From assembly GCF_019510245.1 (NCBI RefSeq), contig NZ_JAEKKT010000125.1, positions 62,001 through 126,000 on the forward strand: 64,000 nucleotides of DNA, written 5' to 3'. How positions within the stretch are numbered: position 1 is the stretch's first letter; the number at the start of each line of letters is the position of its first letter. The translations under genes were made by a program, and so were the position numbers. The DNA is from Streptomyces sp. GTDB taxonomy: Bacteria > Actinomycetota > Actinomycetes > Streptomycetales > Streptomycetaceae. Of this stretch, positions 8,344 to 17,365 are shown one piece after another. Below the pieces are notes generated by a model, which had not been told where the DNA came from, ran no database searches, and saw only the letters and a program-made list of their open reading frames with translations.

Positions 8344-10431
8344 TCAGCCGACGTCGGACGCGTCCAGGCGGTACAGGCCGCTGCTGGTCGAGCTCGACGC
8401 CGAGGACCTGACCGCCGTGCCGTGCTTCTTGACCCAGGCGGCGATCTCCGAGTTCGTGCCCTGGCCGCCGTCGCTGCTGACGACGACGTAGTGCAGCTTG
8501 CCGGCCTTCACCAGGCTCTTGAGCTTGGCGAGGGTCATCGCGTCGTCGCTGCCGGACCAGCCGCCCATGGAGATGACGGGCCGGCCGGACTCCAGGATGA
8601 TCGAGGAGGCCGTCTGGTCGGTGGCCACGGCCACCAGCCAGGTCGCGCCGTCCTGGTGCTTCTCGAGGTACGTGATCGTCTCGGAGGTGACCTGGGTGCC
8701 TCCGCCCGTCTGACCGTCCGCGCCGGAGGACTTGCCGGCCGAGGAGGGCGAGGTGGACGAGGAGGAGCCGGCGCCGGACGGCGGCCGGCCCATCGCCTGG
8801 CCGGTGGAGCTGGAGCTGGTTCCGGAGCTGCTCGAGCCGGAACCGCCGGGGAAGCCGCCGCTCGGGCGCTCGCCACCGCCGCCCGTACCGCCCATGCCGC
8901 CACCGGTGCTGGGCCCGGCCGTCGGGTTGGTGCCGTTGGTGCTCGCGCCGGTGGCCGCCGACACGGAGTAGGCGGCCGGTCCGGCCAGCAGGGCGACGAC
9001 CGCCGCCACCGCCGCGAGGCCGATCAGCCTCTGCCGCTTCATGAACCGTCCGGCCGGCAGCCCGGTCACCGCGACCGTGCCGGCCAGGGCGGCGACCACC
9101 TCGGCGACCGTGTACACCGTGCCGGAGCCGGAGACCCGCTGGAGCAGGACGACCGCCCAGACGGTGCTCGCGCCGACGGCGGCCGGGAGAACCCAGCCCC
9201 ACCTCGCCGCCGAGCCCTCCCGGAAGGCCTTGTACAACATGACCCCGCCCGCGCCGGCCAGGGCGGCGATCCCCGGCGCCATGGCGGTGACGTAGTAGGG
9301 GTGGAAGGTGCCCTCGGCGAGGGAGAAGGTCAGGAAGTGCAGGACGAACCAGCCGCCCCACAGCATCAGTGCGGCCCGCCTGGCGTCGGTGCGCGGCGCC
9401 CGGCCGCGCAGCACGAGCCCGCCGACGAGGGCGACCGCGGCGAACGGGATCAGCCACGAGATCTGGCCGCCCATGATGTCGTTGAACATCCGGTACAGGC
9501 CCGAACTGCCGCCGAAGCTCGCGCCGTTGCCGGCCGAGCCCACCGAGGAGCTCGCCCCGAAGATCCGGCCGAAGCCGTTGTAGCCGATGACCAGGTCCCA
9601 GACCGTGTTGTCGGTGGAGCCGCCGACGTAGGGCCGCGAGGAGGCCGGGATCAGGTCGACGACCACCATCCACCAGGCGCTGCTGACCACCAACGCGGCC
9701 GTGGCGACGGCGAGGTTGCGGACACGGCGGCCCAACGACAGGTTCGCGGCCCACAGGTAGACCGCGAAGAACGCGGGCAGCACGACGTACGCCTGCATCA
9801 TCTTGGTGTTGAACGCGAAGCCGATCGCGACCGCCGACCAGACGAGGGGCGCCAACCTGCCCGTGCGCACGGCCTTCAGCAGCGCGGCGGCGCCCAGCAG
9901 CATCAGGAAGACCAGGACCGGGTCGGGGTTGGTGTCGCGGTCGATGGCGACGGTGATCGGCGTGAGGGTGAGGACGAGCGCGGCGATCGTGGCCGCCACG
10001 ACCCCGAAGTCCCGCTTGACCAGCCGGTACAGCAACGCCACCGAGCCGACGCCGACGGCGATCATCGGCAGCGTCAACTGCCAGGTGCCGTACCCGAAGA
10101 CGCGGGCGGACAGACCCATCACCCAGAGGGCGAAGGGGGGTTTGTCGACGGTGATGAAGCTGCCGGCGTCCAGGGCGCCGAAGAAGAACGCCTTCCAGCT
10201 CTTGGTGCCGGAGTAGACCGCCGCGTCGTAGAAGGTGTTGCCGGTGACGGAGGTGAGGTTCCAGGCGTACAGGGCGGTGGCCAGGAGCAGGATCGCCCAC
10301 AGGGCCGGGCGGGCCCAGCGCGGGTCGTCGGGGGCACCCAGGAACAGCCTTCTGGCGCGGGAGACCGGCGGGGCGGCGGCCCGGTGCCGGCCGTCCTGGA
10401 CCGGGGCGGGAGGCGGGGCGAGGGTCGTCAT
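8344..10431 (-). CDS. Membrane glycosyltransferase, GT39/ArnT-like (PMT_2 family)
   Basis: Polytopic membrane glycosyltransferase of 695 residues that would move a sugar from a polyprenyl-phosphate donor to an extracytoplasmic acceptor. The N-terminal third shows the family pattern, with a first helix near WAILLLATALYAW, the acidic loop NTFYDAAVYSG, DKPPFALWVMG and RDTNPDPVL. About ten further hydrophobic segments follow, then a Gly/Ser-rich extracellular linker (roughly 520-600) and a soluble C-terminal domain. I chose ATG at 10431 because GGAG lies 9 bases upstream; the longer open frame is low-complexity. The ATG overlaps the stop of a short upstream remnant of a GT2 gene, which is the usual partner of this family in Streptomyces. 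Confidence 0.9.
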   Translation of the reverse strand: MTTLAPPPAPVQDGRHRAAAPPVSRARRLFLGAPDDPRWARPALWAILLLATALYAWNLTSVTGNTFYDAAVYSGTKSWKAFFFGALDAGSFITVDKPPFALWVMGLSARVFGYGTWQLTLPMIAVGVGSVALLYRLVKRDFGVVAATIAALVLTLTPITVAIDRDTNPDPVLVFLMLLGAAALLKAVRTGRLAPLVWSAVAIGFAFNTKMMQAYVVLPAFFAVYLWAANLSLGRRVRNLAVATAALVVSSAWWMVVVDLIPASSRPYVGGSTDNTVWDLVIGYNGFGRIFGASSSVGSAGNGASFGGSSGLYRMFNDIMGGQISWLIPFAAVALVGGLVLRGRAPRTDARRAALMLWGGWFVLHFLTFSLAEGTFHPYYVTAMAPGIAALAGAGGVMLYKAFREGSAARWGWVLPAAVGASTVWAVVLLQRVSGSGTVYTVAEVVAALAGTVAVTGLPAGRFMKRQRLIGLAAVAAVVALLAGPAAYSVSAATGASTNGTNPTAGPSTGGGMGGTGGGGERPSGGFPGGSGSSSSGTSSSSTGQAMGRPPSGAGSSSSTSPSSAGKSSGADGQTGGGTQVTSETITYLEKHQDGATWLVAVATDQTASSIILESGRPVISMGGWSGSDDAMTLAKLKSLVKAGKLHYVVVSSDGGQGTNSEIAAWVKKHGTAVRSSASSSTSSGLYRLDASDVG

Positions 10432-10571
10432 GACGCGTACTCCATGGGCTCGACGGCGGGGACGCGGGTGGAGCCCTCGGTCCGGTCGACCGGGACCTCG
10501 TGGAGGCGGAGCCCGTTGCGCTGGGCGAGCCAAGACCGGCGCCGCACGCCTCCCGCGTTCGTTTCGTTCAT
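10428..10571 (-). pseudogene. Remnant of a GT2 (polyprenyl-phosphate sugar synthase) gene
   Basis: A 47-codon open frame read from ATG 10571 ends in a TGA that overlaps the GT39 start as ATGA. Its middle part reads LAQRNGLRLHEVPVD, which resembles the C-terminal part of the GT2/GtrA-type glycosyltransferases that are commonly encoded just upstream of GT39 genes in Streptomyces. The catalytic domain is absent from the preceding sequence. I read this as the tail of a deleted partner gene whose translational coupling to GT39 survives. It could also be a functional leader peptide. The family match is from memory. Confidence 0.5.
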
Positions 10572-10813
10572 GACCATGACGATCGGGGCGCTGTCTGGGG
10601 CGGTCCTGAGGCCTCACTGAGCGGGGCATGAGAATCAGCGAACTCACAGGTGGCGCACAGTGACCGGCCGGTAGGTCACAAACTGAAGAGGATCAGTCAG
10701 CTGCCAAAGCGCTGAAACACTTCCGGTTTAGACTCTGCGGCAACAGCCTCCACCACGGCGACCGTGGTCGATAACTGGGCACTTTCTGCCAAACCCGAAG
10801 GGTATTCGGCGTT
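10572..10813. other. Intergenic region upstream of the osmoprotectant transporter
   Basis: This 242-base stretch has noticeably lower GC in its second half (10650-10813) and must hold the promoters for the divergent GT39 remnant and opuCA. I see no convincing inverted repeat or further gene in it. GAAGGG at 10797-10802 can serve as the ribosome site for the TTG start of opuCA. Confidence 0.5.
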
Positions 10814-11944
10814 TTGATACGGATAGATTCAGTCACCAAGCGGTACCCGGACGGCACGGTCGCCGTCGACCGGCTGTCCCTGGAGATACCGGACCGCTCG
10901 ATCACCGTCTTCGTCGGCCCTTCGGGCTGCGGCAAGACGACGACCCTGCGGATGATCAACCGGATGGTGGAGCCCTCCGAGGGCCGCATCCTCCTCGACG
11001 GCGCCGACATCCACGCGCAGCCGGTCAACACCCTGCGCCGGTCCATGGGTTACGTCATCCAGAACGCCGGTCTCTTCCAGCATCGCACCATCATCGACAA
11101 CATCGCCACCGTGCCCCGGCTGCTCGGCTGGACCAAGCAGAAGGCGCGGGCCCGGGCGGCCGAGCTGATGGAGCGGGTGGGCCTCGACCCGGCCCTCGCC
11201 AAGCGCTACCCGTACCAGCTCTCCGGCGGCCAGCAGCAGCGCGTCGGCGTGGCCCGGGCGCTCGCCGCCGACCCGCCGGTGCTGCTGATGGACGAGCCGT
11301 TCTCCGCCGTGGACCCCGTGGTCCGCAAGGGCCTCCAGGACGAACTCCTGCGGATCCAGGACGAGTTGGGCAAGACGATCGTCTTCGTCACCCATGACAT
11401 CGACGAGGCGATCAAGCTCGGCACGATGGTCGCGGTGATGCGCACCGGCGGCCATCTCGCCCAGTACGCCCCGCCGGCCGAACTGCTCACCGACCCCGCG
11501 GACGCCTTCGTCGAGGACTTCCTCGGCGCCGACCGGGGCATCCGGCGGCTCTCCTTCTTCCCGTCCGCGGACCTGGAGTTGCAGACCGCGCCGATCGTCG
11601 CGATCGACGCCGACGCCACCCGGCTCGGCGCCCGCGCCACGGCCGACGCGCCCTATCTCCTCGTGACGGACCTGGACGGCCGGCCGCTGGGCTGGGGCGA
11701 GCCGCGGGCCCTCACCGCCGGGTCGATCCGCCCGGAGCAACTGATCCCGTACGGGCGGCCCTTCGTCCCCGGCCGGGACTCGCTGCGCGCCGCCCTCGAC
11801 GGTTCCGTCCTCTCGCCGACCGGCTGGGCCGTGGCCGTGGACGGTGAGGGACGCGCGGTCGGCGTCGTCTCCCAGCAGGTCATCGGCGCCGCGATCCGCA
11901 CCGCCCACGCCGAGGGCCGCGACGACGCGAAGGTCGGGGGATGA
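10814..11944 (+). CDS. opuCA: Glycine betaine/choline-type ABC transporter ATP-binding protein
   Basis: Cytoplasmic ATPase that powers uptake of compatible solutes (quaternary amines), of the OpuCA/ProV family. It is 376 residues long. Walker A is GPSGCGKTT (about residues 35-43), the Q loop VIQNAGLFQH, the signature LSGGQQQRVG, Walker B VLLMDEPF, and the switch histidine is in VTHDIDEA. The C-terminal 100 residues form a CBS-like regulatory region, typical of this family. The TTG start at 10814 is supported by GAAGGG 12 bases upstream and by homology beginning IRIDSVTKRYPDG. It overlaps the next gene by four bases. The matching binding protein lies 4.4 kb away, beyond the conservon. Confidence 0.93.
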   Translation: MIRIDSVTKRYPDGTVAVDRLSLEIPDRSITVFVGPSGCGKTTTLRMINRMVEPSEGRILLDGADIHAQPVNTLRRSMGYVIQNAGLFQHRTIIDNIATVPRLLGWTKQKARARAAELMERVGLDPALAKRYPYQLSGGQQQRVGVARALAADPPVLLMDEPFSAVDPVVRKGLQDELLRIQDELGKTIVFVTHDIDEAIKLGTMVAVMRTGGHLAQYAPPAELLTDPADAFVEDFLGADRGIRRLSFFPSADLELQTAPIVAIDADATRLGARATADAPYLLVTDLDGRPLGWGEPRALTAGSIRPEQLIPYGRPFVPGRDSLRAALDGSVLSPTGWAVAVDGEGRAVGVVSQQVIGAAIRTAHAEGRDDAKVGG

Positions 11945-12591
11945 GCGGCTTCTTCGACATCCCGAGCGACCTCCAGAACACCTACTTCGGGCTGATCGGC
12001 CTGCACCTGCGCGAGGCCCTCATCCCGGTCCTGGCCGGTCTGCTGGTGTCCCTGCCCATCGCCCAGCTCTGCGTGCGCTTCCGCTGGCTGTACCCGCCGG
12101 TCCTCGGCGTGACCACGATCCTGTACGCCATCCCCTCGCTGGCCTTCTTCGTCGTCCTCATCGACTACACAGGCCAGACCGAGACGACGGTGATGATCCC
12201 GCTCGCGGTCTACAGCCTGGTGGTGCTGGTCCCGGCCATCGTGGACGGCGTCCGCTCGGTCCCGGCGGAGACCCTCGCCGCGGCCACCGCGATGGGCCTC
12301 GGGCCGGTACGCCGTTACTTCCAGGTGCAGTTGCCGATCGCCGTGCCCGCGATCATCGCGGGCCTGCGGGTGGCCACCGTCTCCAGCATCTCCCTGGTCA
12401 GCGTCGGCATGCTGATCGGCAACCAGGGCGCCCTCGGCAACCTGCTCAACGACGCGAACCTGTACCACCGCCCTGAGCTGGCGGTGAACTCCGTGGTGAC
12501 GACGGCCGTGCTGGCGATCCTGGCCGACGCGTTCCTCGTCCTCGTCCGCCGTGTGCTGACGCCCTGGATGCCGAAGGAGAGCACCCGGTGA
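11941..12591 (+). CDS. opuCB: Osmoprotectant ABC transporter permease
   Basis: Integral membrane subunit of 216 residues with about six hydrophobic segments. The cytoplasmic EAA-type loop that contacts the ATPase is visible as ETLAAATAMGLGPVRRY, followed by QLPIAVPAI. Its ATG overlaps the opuCA stop (ATGA) and its stop overlaps the next permease start, so the three genes form a tightly coupled operon. It would pair with the second permease to form the channel for glycine betaine, carnitine or choline-like solutes. The exact substrate cannot be read from the sequence. Confidence 0.92.
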   Translation: MSGFFDIPSDLQNTYFGLIGLHLREALIPVLAGLLVSLPIAQLCVRFRWLYPPVLGVTTILYAIPSLAFFVVLIDYTGQTETTVMIPLAVYSLVVLVPAIVDGVRSVPAETLAAATAMGLGPVRRYFQVQLPIAVPAIIAGLRVATVSSISLVSVGMLIGNQGALGNLLNDANLYHRPELAVNSVVTTAVLAILADAFLVLVRRVLTPWMPKESTR

Positions 12592-13253
12592 ACGTCCTCA
12601 ACTTCATCCACGCGTTCTTCAGCGACAGCTCCCACTGGCACGGCTACGACGGCATCCCCACCCGCCTCTGGGAACACATCCAGTACTCGCTGGAGGCGCT
12701 GGCCTACGCGGCCGTCATCGGCCTGCCCATCGGCCTGGTCACCGGCCACTACGGCCGCGGCGGCAACACCCTCGCCCTGATCGCCACGGCCGGCCGGGCG
12801 CTGCCCAGCTTCGGCCTGCTGGTCCTGATGTTCATCTGGCTCGGCTTCGGCATGCTGCCGGTGATGATCCCGCTGGTGATCCTCGCCGTACCGCCGATCC
12901 TGGTCACGACGTACGAGGCGATGCGCTCCGTCGATCCGTCCCCGGTGGACGCGGCGCGGGGCATGGGCATGCCGGAGGCACGCGTCCTCTTCCAGGTGGA
13001 ACTCCCGGTCGCCCTCCCGCTGATCCTCAGCGGCCTGCGCTCGGCGGCCATCCAGATCGTCTCGACGGCGACGATCGCGGCATACGTGAGCCTGGGCGGC
13101 CTCGGCCGCTACATCATCGACGGCCTCTACCAGAAGAACTACGAGAAGGTCGTCGGCGGCGCGACCCTGGTGGCGGCGATGGCCCTGGTCACGCTGGGCA
13201 TCTTCTGGGCGGTGGCGAGACTGACGGTCTCACCCGGCGTACGTCGGAGTTAG
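12588..13253 (+). CDS. opuCD: Osmoprotectant ABC transporter permease
   Basis: Second membrane subunit of 221 residues. After a short hydrophilic N terminus (HAFFSDSSHWHGYDGIP) it has five to six transmembrane segments. The EAA loop reads PSPVDAARGMGMPEARVLF, followed by QVELPVALPLILSGLRSA. The start is the GTG at 12588, overlapping the stop of the preceding permease. The stop codon at 13251-13253 already forms part of the first arm of a GCGCCCCC/GGGGGCGC hairpin that probably ends the operon. Confidence 0.92.
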   Translation: MNVLNFIHAFFSDSSHWHGYDGIPTRLWEHIQYSLEALAYAAVIGLPIGLVTGHYGRGGNTLALIATAGRALPSFGLLVLMFIWLGFGMLPVMIPLVILAVPPILVTTYEAMRSVDPSPVDAARGMGMPEARVLFQVELPVALPLILSGLRSAAIQIVSTATIAAYVSLGGLGRYIIDGLYQKNYEKVVGGATLVAAMALVTLGIFWAVARLTVSPGVRRS

Positions 13254-13300
13254 CGCCCCCAGGGGGCGCGGGGAACTGCGCGACCAGCCACAACCGGTCG
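13253..13300. repeat. Dispersed 3'-end repeat and terminator
   Basis: An 8-bp GCGCCCCC/GGGGGCGC stem (13253-13260 and 13262-13269) is followed by the core GGGGAACTGCGCGACCAGCC and CACAACC. This is the inverse orientation of the copies near 8251 and 52367. It separates the convergent opuCD and cvnD genes. Confidence 0.85.
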
Positions 13301-13320
13301 GCAGTTCCCCACAACCGGCA

Positions 13321-13917
13321 CTACCCACCACTGCGTGCCAGCGCCAGTTCCAGAACAACGAGCAGGGCATCCCGAACGGAACCCCGTTCACGCGCGTCGA
13401 AGACGACCAGCGGCGTACCGTCGGCGACATCGAGCGCCCACCGCACCTCGTCCAGCGTGTGCTCGACCTGCCCGTCGAACGCGTTGATCGCGACGGCGAA
13501 CGGGATCCCCTTGTGCTCGAAGTAGTCGACGGCGGCGTAGCAGTCGTCCAGGCGACGCGTGTCAACGATCACCAGACCGCCGAGCGCCCCTTCGACGATG
13601 TCGTCCCACATGAAGCCGAACCGTTCCTGCCCGGGCGTGCCGAACAGGTACAGCTTCAGCGTCGGGTCGATGGTGATGCAGCCGAAGTCCATCGCCACGG
13701 TCGTGGTCGTCTTGCGCGGCGTGAGCGAGAGGTCGTCCACGCCGGCCGCGACCTCGGTGATGGACGCCTCGGTGGTCAGTGGCTCGATCTCCGAGATCGA
13801 GCCGACGGCGGTGGTCTTGCCCACGCCGAAACCGCCCGCGATGACCATCTTCACCGGCAGCGGCGGCCGTACGGCCGTACGCCCGGCGCCCCGGGTCAGC
13901 GAGTCAGTCGGTGTCAC
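13321..13917 (-). CDS. cvnD: Conservon GTPase CvnD
   Basis: Small Ras-like GTP-binding protein of the Streptomyces conservon signalling complex, acting at the membrane with CvnA-C. It is 198 residues from GTG 13917. The P loop is GGFGVGKTT and switch II is GTPGQERF. The base-recognition motif is INAFDGQ, where the consensus NKxD is changed to NAFD. The GTG start lies inside the end of cvnC (14-base overlap) and is preceded by GGGAGGGG 6 bases upstream, which decides it over the longer open frame. It is the last gene of cvnABCD. No P450 (cvnE) follows, unlike some conservons. Confidence 0.93.
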   Translation of the reverse strand: MTPTDSLTRGAGRTAVRPPLPVKMVIAGGFGVGKTTAVGSISEIEPLTTEASITEVAAGVDDLSLTPRKTTTTVAMDFGCITIDPTLKLYLFGTPGQERFGFMWDDIVEGALGGLVIVDTRRLDDCYAAVDYFEHKGIPFAVAINAFDGQVEHTLDEVRWALDVADGTPLVVFDARERGSVRDALLVVLELALARSGG

Positions 13918-14320
13918 GGAGTACCCCTCGGGAGTCGGGGATGGCCCGCAGGCCATCGATAACCCTGCGCAGGACGGACGAGTCGTGGGTGGCCTCGAAG
14001 TCGGGCACGTGGACCGTCAGCTGCCCGGCCTCGCGCAGGTCTTCTGCCAGCACCCGGACCACGTTCAGGTGCAGCCGCAGCCGGGCCGCCAGTTCCGCGA
14101 GCGACTGCGGAATCCGGCACGCCGCGATGATGTCGTGCTGCTCGAAGGACAGCCGGTCCAGCACGGCGAGCCCGGCGGTGGTGGCCACCACCTGGGTCTC
14201 GACGGGCATCGCCGGTCCGGAGGCGCTGTCCGCCACCCGGCCGGCGGTGACCAGGAACGGCCGTACGGCGGGGGCGGGGCCTACCGGGTCCGGGCCCGGG
14301 GGCGGGGTGCCGTCCGCCAT
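13904..14320 (-). CDS. cvnC: Conservon DUF742 protein CvnC
   Basis: DUF742 family protein of 138 residues that forms part of the CvnA-D complex. It has a predicted winged-helix-like core, visible as DRLSFEQHDIIAACRIPQSLAE and LRLHLNVVRVLAEDL (both given here in outline). A Pro-rich N terminus precedes VRPFLVTAGRV. The ATG at 14320 follows GAGGAAGA at a normal distance. It starts 52 bases after cvnB, and its 3' end carries the ribosome site and start of cvnD. Confidence 0.9.
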   Translation of the reverse strand: MADGTPPPGPDPVGPAPAVRPFLVTAGRVADSASGPAMPVETQVVATTAGLAVLDRLSFEQHDIIAACRIPQSLAELAARLRLHLNVVRVLAEDLREAGQLTVHVPDFEATHDSSVLRRVIDGLRAIPDSRGVLRDTD

Positions 14321-14372
14321 GGCTGTGTCTTCCTCTCTCGGCCTTCTCGGCTGTGCCGACCGGCGTTGCCGG

Positions 14373-14849
14373 TCAGCGCGTCTGTGGGACGCCGACGCTG
14401 TTCTTCAGCTCCAGGACGAGCTGCGGACTGAGCGCCGCCCCCGCGCGGTTGGCGAACAGCGTCATCTCGTAGGCGATGTTGCCGAGCTTGGCCTCGTTGT
14501 CGGCGACCACGCCGAGCACCGCGCCGTTGCCGATCGCGGAGACGATGACATGGCCGCCCTCCAGGTCGATGATGACCTTGTTGAGGCCGCCCAGGCCGTA
14601 GTTGCCGGAGGCGCCGGCGGCCAGGCTGGTGATGCCGGAGACGATCGCGGCCAAACGCTCGGAGTGGGCGCGCTCGCGTAGCTCCGACACGGCGATCAGC
14701 AGACCGTCGGAGGACACGGCGATCGCGTCCACCACGCCTGCGGTCTCGGTCGCGAAGCGGTTCAGCAGCCAGGTGAAGTCGGCTGCGGCCGCCTGCAGGT
14801 CGGTCGGCGTGACGCCGCCCGTCGGGGTGTCACCTGTCGACGTGCTCAC
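14373..14849 (-). CDS. cvnB: Conservon roadblock/LC7 protein CvnB
   Basis: Roadblock/LC7-domain protein of 158 residues. In eukaryotes and Myxococcus, relatives regulate small GTPases, and in conservons it binds CvnA and CvnD. The domain runs from about residue 25 (FTWLLNRFA) to 140. The core beta strands include AIAVSSDGLLIA, KVIIDLEGGHVIVSAIG and AVLGVVADNEA. The ATG start overlaps the cvnA stop by four bases, indicating translational coupling and near-equal production. Confidence 0.92.
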   Translation of the reverse strand: MSTSTGDTPTGGVTPTDLQAAAADFTWLLNRFATETAGVVDAIAVSSDGLLIAVSELRERAHSERLAAIVSGITSLAAGASGNYGLGGLNKVIIDLEGGHVIVSAIGNGAVLGVVADNEAKLGNIAYEMTLFANRAGAALSPQLVLELKNSVGVPQTR

Positions 14850-17365
14850 TGCTCGGCTCCTTCCGGAAGGTGGATCTGGTCGTGCGGCGGGTTCGGTTCG
14901 GTGTGCGGCGCGGGCCGTTCGTGGCTGCCGGTGTCGCTGTCGCGCCGGGCGCGCTCCACCGCCGCCTCGAACTCGTCGAGGGCGTCCCGCTCGGCCTCGG
15001 CGTCGCGGGTGCGCGGCGGCTGGGAGAGGGCCTGGGCGGCTCCGACGGTGGTGCGCAGGGTGGCGCCGCGTACCCGGCGGCGCAGGGGGCGGGTGCCGTC
15101 GGCGTTGTCGGCCGGGGGTTCACCGGAGCGCGCGGCGGGGATCAGCGGGGCCGTGGCGTCGGCCGCCGGGGGCAGCGGGGCCGTCCCGTCGCCGGCGGCC
15201 GGCTCCCGGCGTGGAACCCGGCGGGGGAGGGGGCCCTCGGCCTCCGCGGCGGCGTGCTCCGGGCCGGAGGCCCAGCTCGGCGTGGCCGCGCCACCCCGCG
15301 CCGGGGCCGGCCCGGTCGGCAGCGAGGCCGCGGGGGTCGGTCCGGTCGGCTCGGTCGATGTCGTGGGTTCCACGGTGAGCGGGCTGCCGGTGGTGTCGGC
15401 CACCGCGCTCATCGTCAGCAACAACCGTGCCGGAAGCGTCACTTCGGCGGTGACACCGCCGCCCGGGGTCCGGGTCAGCTCGACGCTGATCTCCCAGCGC
15501 CGGGCCAGCGCACCCACCACGAACAGGCCGAGCACCTTGGTCGGCACCAGGTCGAGGCGCTCACGGCGGATCAGCCGGGCGTTCTCCTCGGCCAGCCGCT
15601 CGGAGCTCATACCGAGGCCGTGGTCGGTGACGACGATGTGCGCACCCTGGTCGCTGGAGCGCACGGTCACCTCGACCGGGCTGCCCGCCGGCGAGAACGT
15701 CACGGCGTTCTCCAGGAGTTCCGCCACCATCAGGGTGAGGTCGCCGATGATGTCCGGCTCGATCATGGCGTCCGTGCCGGCGTACAGCCGTACCCGCTGG
15801 TACCCCTCGATCTGGCCGAGCGCGGCCCGGACGACGTTGGACACCGGGGTCGGGCCCGCGGCCAGCACGGTCTCGCGGATGCCGGCCAGCAGCATGAGGC
15901 TGTCGGCGTTGCGGCGCAGACGGACGGCGATGTGGTCGATGGAGTACAGGCGTTCGAGGAGGGCCGGGTCGGTCTCGGCCCGCTCCACCGCGTCGATGAA
16001 GGCGAGCTGGCGGGTGGTCAGGTTGCTGACGCGGCGGCCGACGTTGCCGAACATCTCGGCGGTGTTGCGGCGGCTGAGCACCTGGCGTTCCAGCAGGGCC
16101 GCGGCCGTGGTCTGCACCTGGTTGAACGCCTCGGCCAGGTCGCCGATCTCGTCGCGGGCGGTGACCGGCATGTCCCGCAGCCGGGGCGGGCCGGAGTCCT
16201 CGGCGTCGTCGTCTGCGACCCGGGCGAGTTCGCGGCCCGCCACCTCGGCGACCTCGTGCGCGACCCCGGTCAGGGCCTGCACCGGGCGGATCACCGAGCG
16301 GCGCACCAGCACCGAGAGCGCGAGCCACAGGACGAAGCCGAGCAGCGCGCCGCCCAGCAGCAGGCTCGCCCGCAGTTCGGCGGCCCGGTCGGCGGCGTCG
16401 GCCCGGTCGGCGATCTGGTCGATCAACGAGGTGGTGATGGTCAGCCGGGCGGCCGCCTGGTCGTGATAGGCGGGGTAGTCGCTCAGCGCGTCCTTGACGG
16501 CCCGCCGGATCTGGTCCTGGTCGCCGGACACCAGCTTGGTCGGGTCGATCTGCAGCTCGGCGAAGGACTCGGCGATGGTGCTCTGCGCCTTGGTGTGCTC
16601 GATGTCGGCGAGCTGCCGGGCCTGCCCCTCGGTGGCGAACCGGGTGAAGCGGCCGGCCTGGTGCTGGTAGAGGTCGTAGGCACCGACCGCGTTGGTGAAC
16701 TCGATCAGCGCGTTGGTGTCCCCGGTGGTCGCGGCGAGCACGTTGGTCTCGAAGGCGCCGTGGGCGGCGTCCGCGCGCAGCAGCGAGTCCAGCAGGTTCC
16801 CGGTGAAGGTGGAGGCGAGGCTGGTGTTGCGGTCCAGACCGAGGCCGTCGATCAGGTCGTTGGCCGCGTTGGCGTACGCAGGGTCGATGTTGTCGGCCGG
16901 CAGGTAGGCCTGCTCGACGGACTGGCGGAGGCTGGACAGGCCCTCCACCTGGCGCAGGGCGCTCGTCTCGGTGTCCGGCAGGTCGCCGCCGAAGACCTGA
17001 CGGACCGTCTGGACCTGGTCGTCCACCGCCGTCTGGGCCGCGTCGTAGGCGGCCCCCGAGGGCTTGCTGTCACCGGACTCGTACCGCGCGGACAGCAGGA
17101 TCGCCTGCTGGTGCTCCGCCTCCACCTTGTCCACCAGCGTTGCCACTGCCGCGCTGTGCCGCACCATCTGGGCCGCGGACTCGGCGCTGCTGGACTGCTG
17201 CAGCAGATCGGTGAAGACGTACGCCAGCAGGACGACGATCACGGCGAGCGGCACACCGACCAGCAGGTTGAGCTTGCGCCGGAAGGGCCAACGGTCGGCG
17301 AATCCCCGTATCCCGCTCCGCTCCGGGGCGGGCCGGACGGGCGCGTCCACCTGGTTCGTGGACAC
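14846..17365 (-). CDS. cvnA: Conservon sensor kinase-like protein CvnA
   Basis: Large membrane sensor of 839 residues. The first transmembrane helix is at about 30-54, followed by a 280-residue extracytoplasmic sensor region, a second helix at about 338-358, a HAMP segment and an HATPase domain (about 510-650). That domain shows VAELLENAVTFSP (N box) and VTDHGLGMS (G1 box). No phospho-acceptor histidine motif is visible in the dimerisation region, typical for CvnA. A long Pro/Ala/Thr-rich tail follows. The GTG start at 17365 has AAGGAGG 5 bases upstream. It is divergent from the osmoprotectant-binding lipoprotein gene, so this conservon might monitor or influence osmotic status. That link is inferred from position only. 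Confidence 0.93.
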   Translation of the reverse strand: MSTNQVDAPVRPAPERSGIRGFADRWPFRRKLNLLVGVPLAVIVVLLAYVFTDLLQQSSSAESAAQMVRHSAAVATLVDKVEAEHQQAILLSARYESGDSKPSGAAYDAAQTAVDDQVQTVRQVFGGDLPDTETSALRQVEGLSSLRQSVEQAYLPADNIDPAYANAANDLIDGLGLDRNTSLASTFTGNLLDSLLRADAAHGAFETNVLAATTGDTNALIEFTNAVGAYDLYQHQAGRFTRFATEGQARQLADIEHTKAQSTIAESFAELQIDPTKLVSGDQDQIRRAVKDALSDYPAYHDQAAARLTITTSLIDQIADRADAADRAAELRASLLLGGALLGFVLWLALSVLVRRSVIRPVQALTGVAHEVAEVAGRELARVADDDAEDSGPPRLRDMPVTARDEIGDLAEAFNQVQTTAAALLERQVLSRRNTAEMFGNVGRRVSNLTTRQLAFIDAVERAETDPALLERLYSIDHIAVRLRRNADSLMLLAGIRETVLAAGPTPVSNVVRAALGQIEGYQRVRLYAGTDAMIEPDIIGDLTLMVAELLENAVTFSPAGSPVEVTVRSSDQGAHIVVTDHGLGMSSERLAEENARLIRRERLDLVPTKVLGLFVVGALARRWEISVELTRTPGGGVTAEVTLPARLLLTMSAVADTTGSPLTVEPTTSTEPTGPTPAASLPTGPAPARGGAATPSWASGPEHAAAEAEGPLPRRVPRREPAAGDGTAPLPPAADATAPLIPAARSGEPPADNADGTRPLRRRVRGATLRTTVGAAQALSQPPRTRDAEAERDALDEFEAAVERARRDSDTGSHERPAPHTEPNPPHDQIHLPEGAEQ

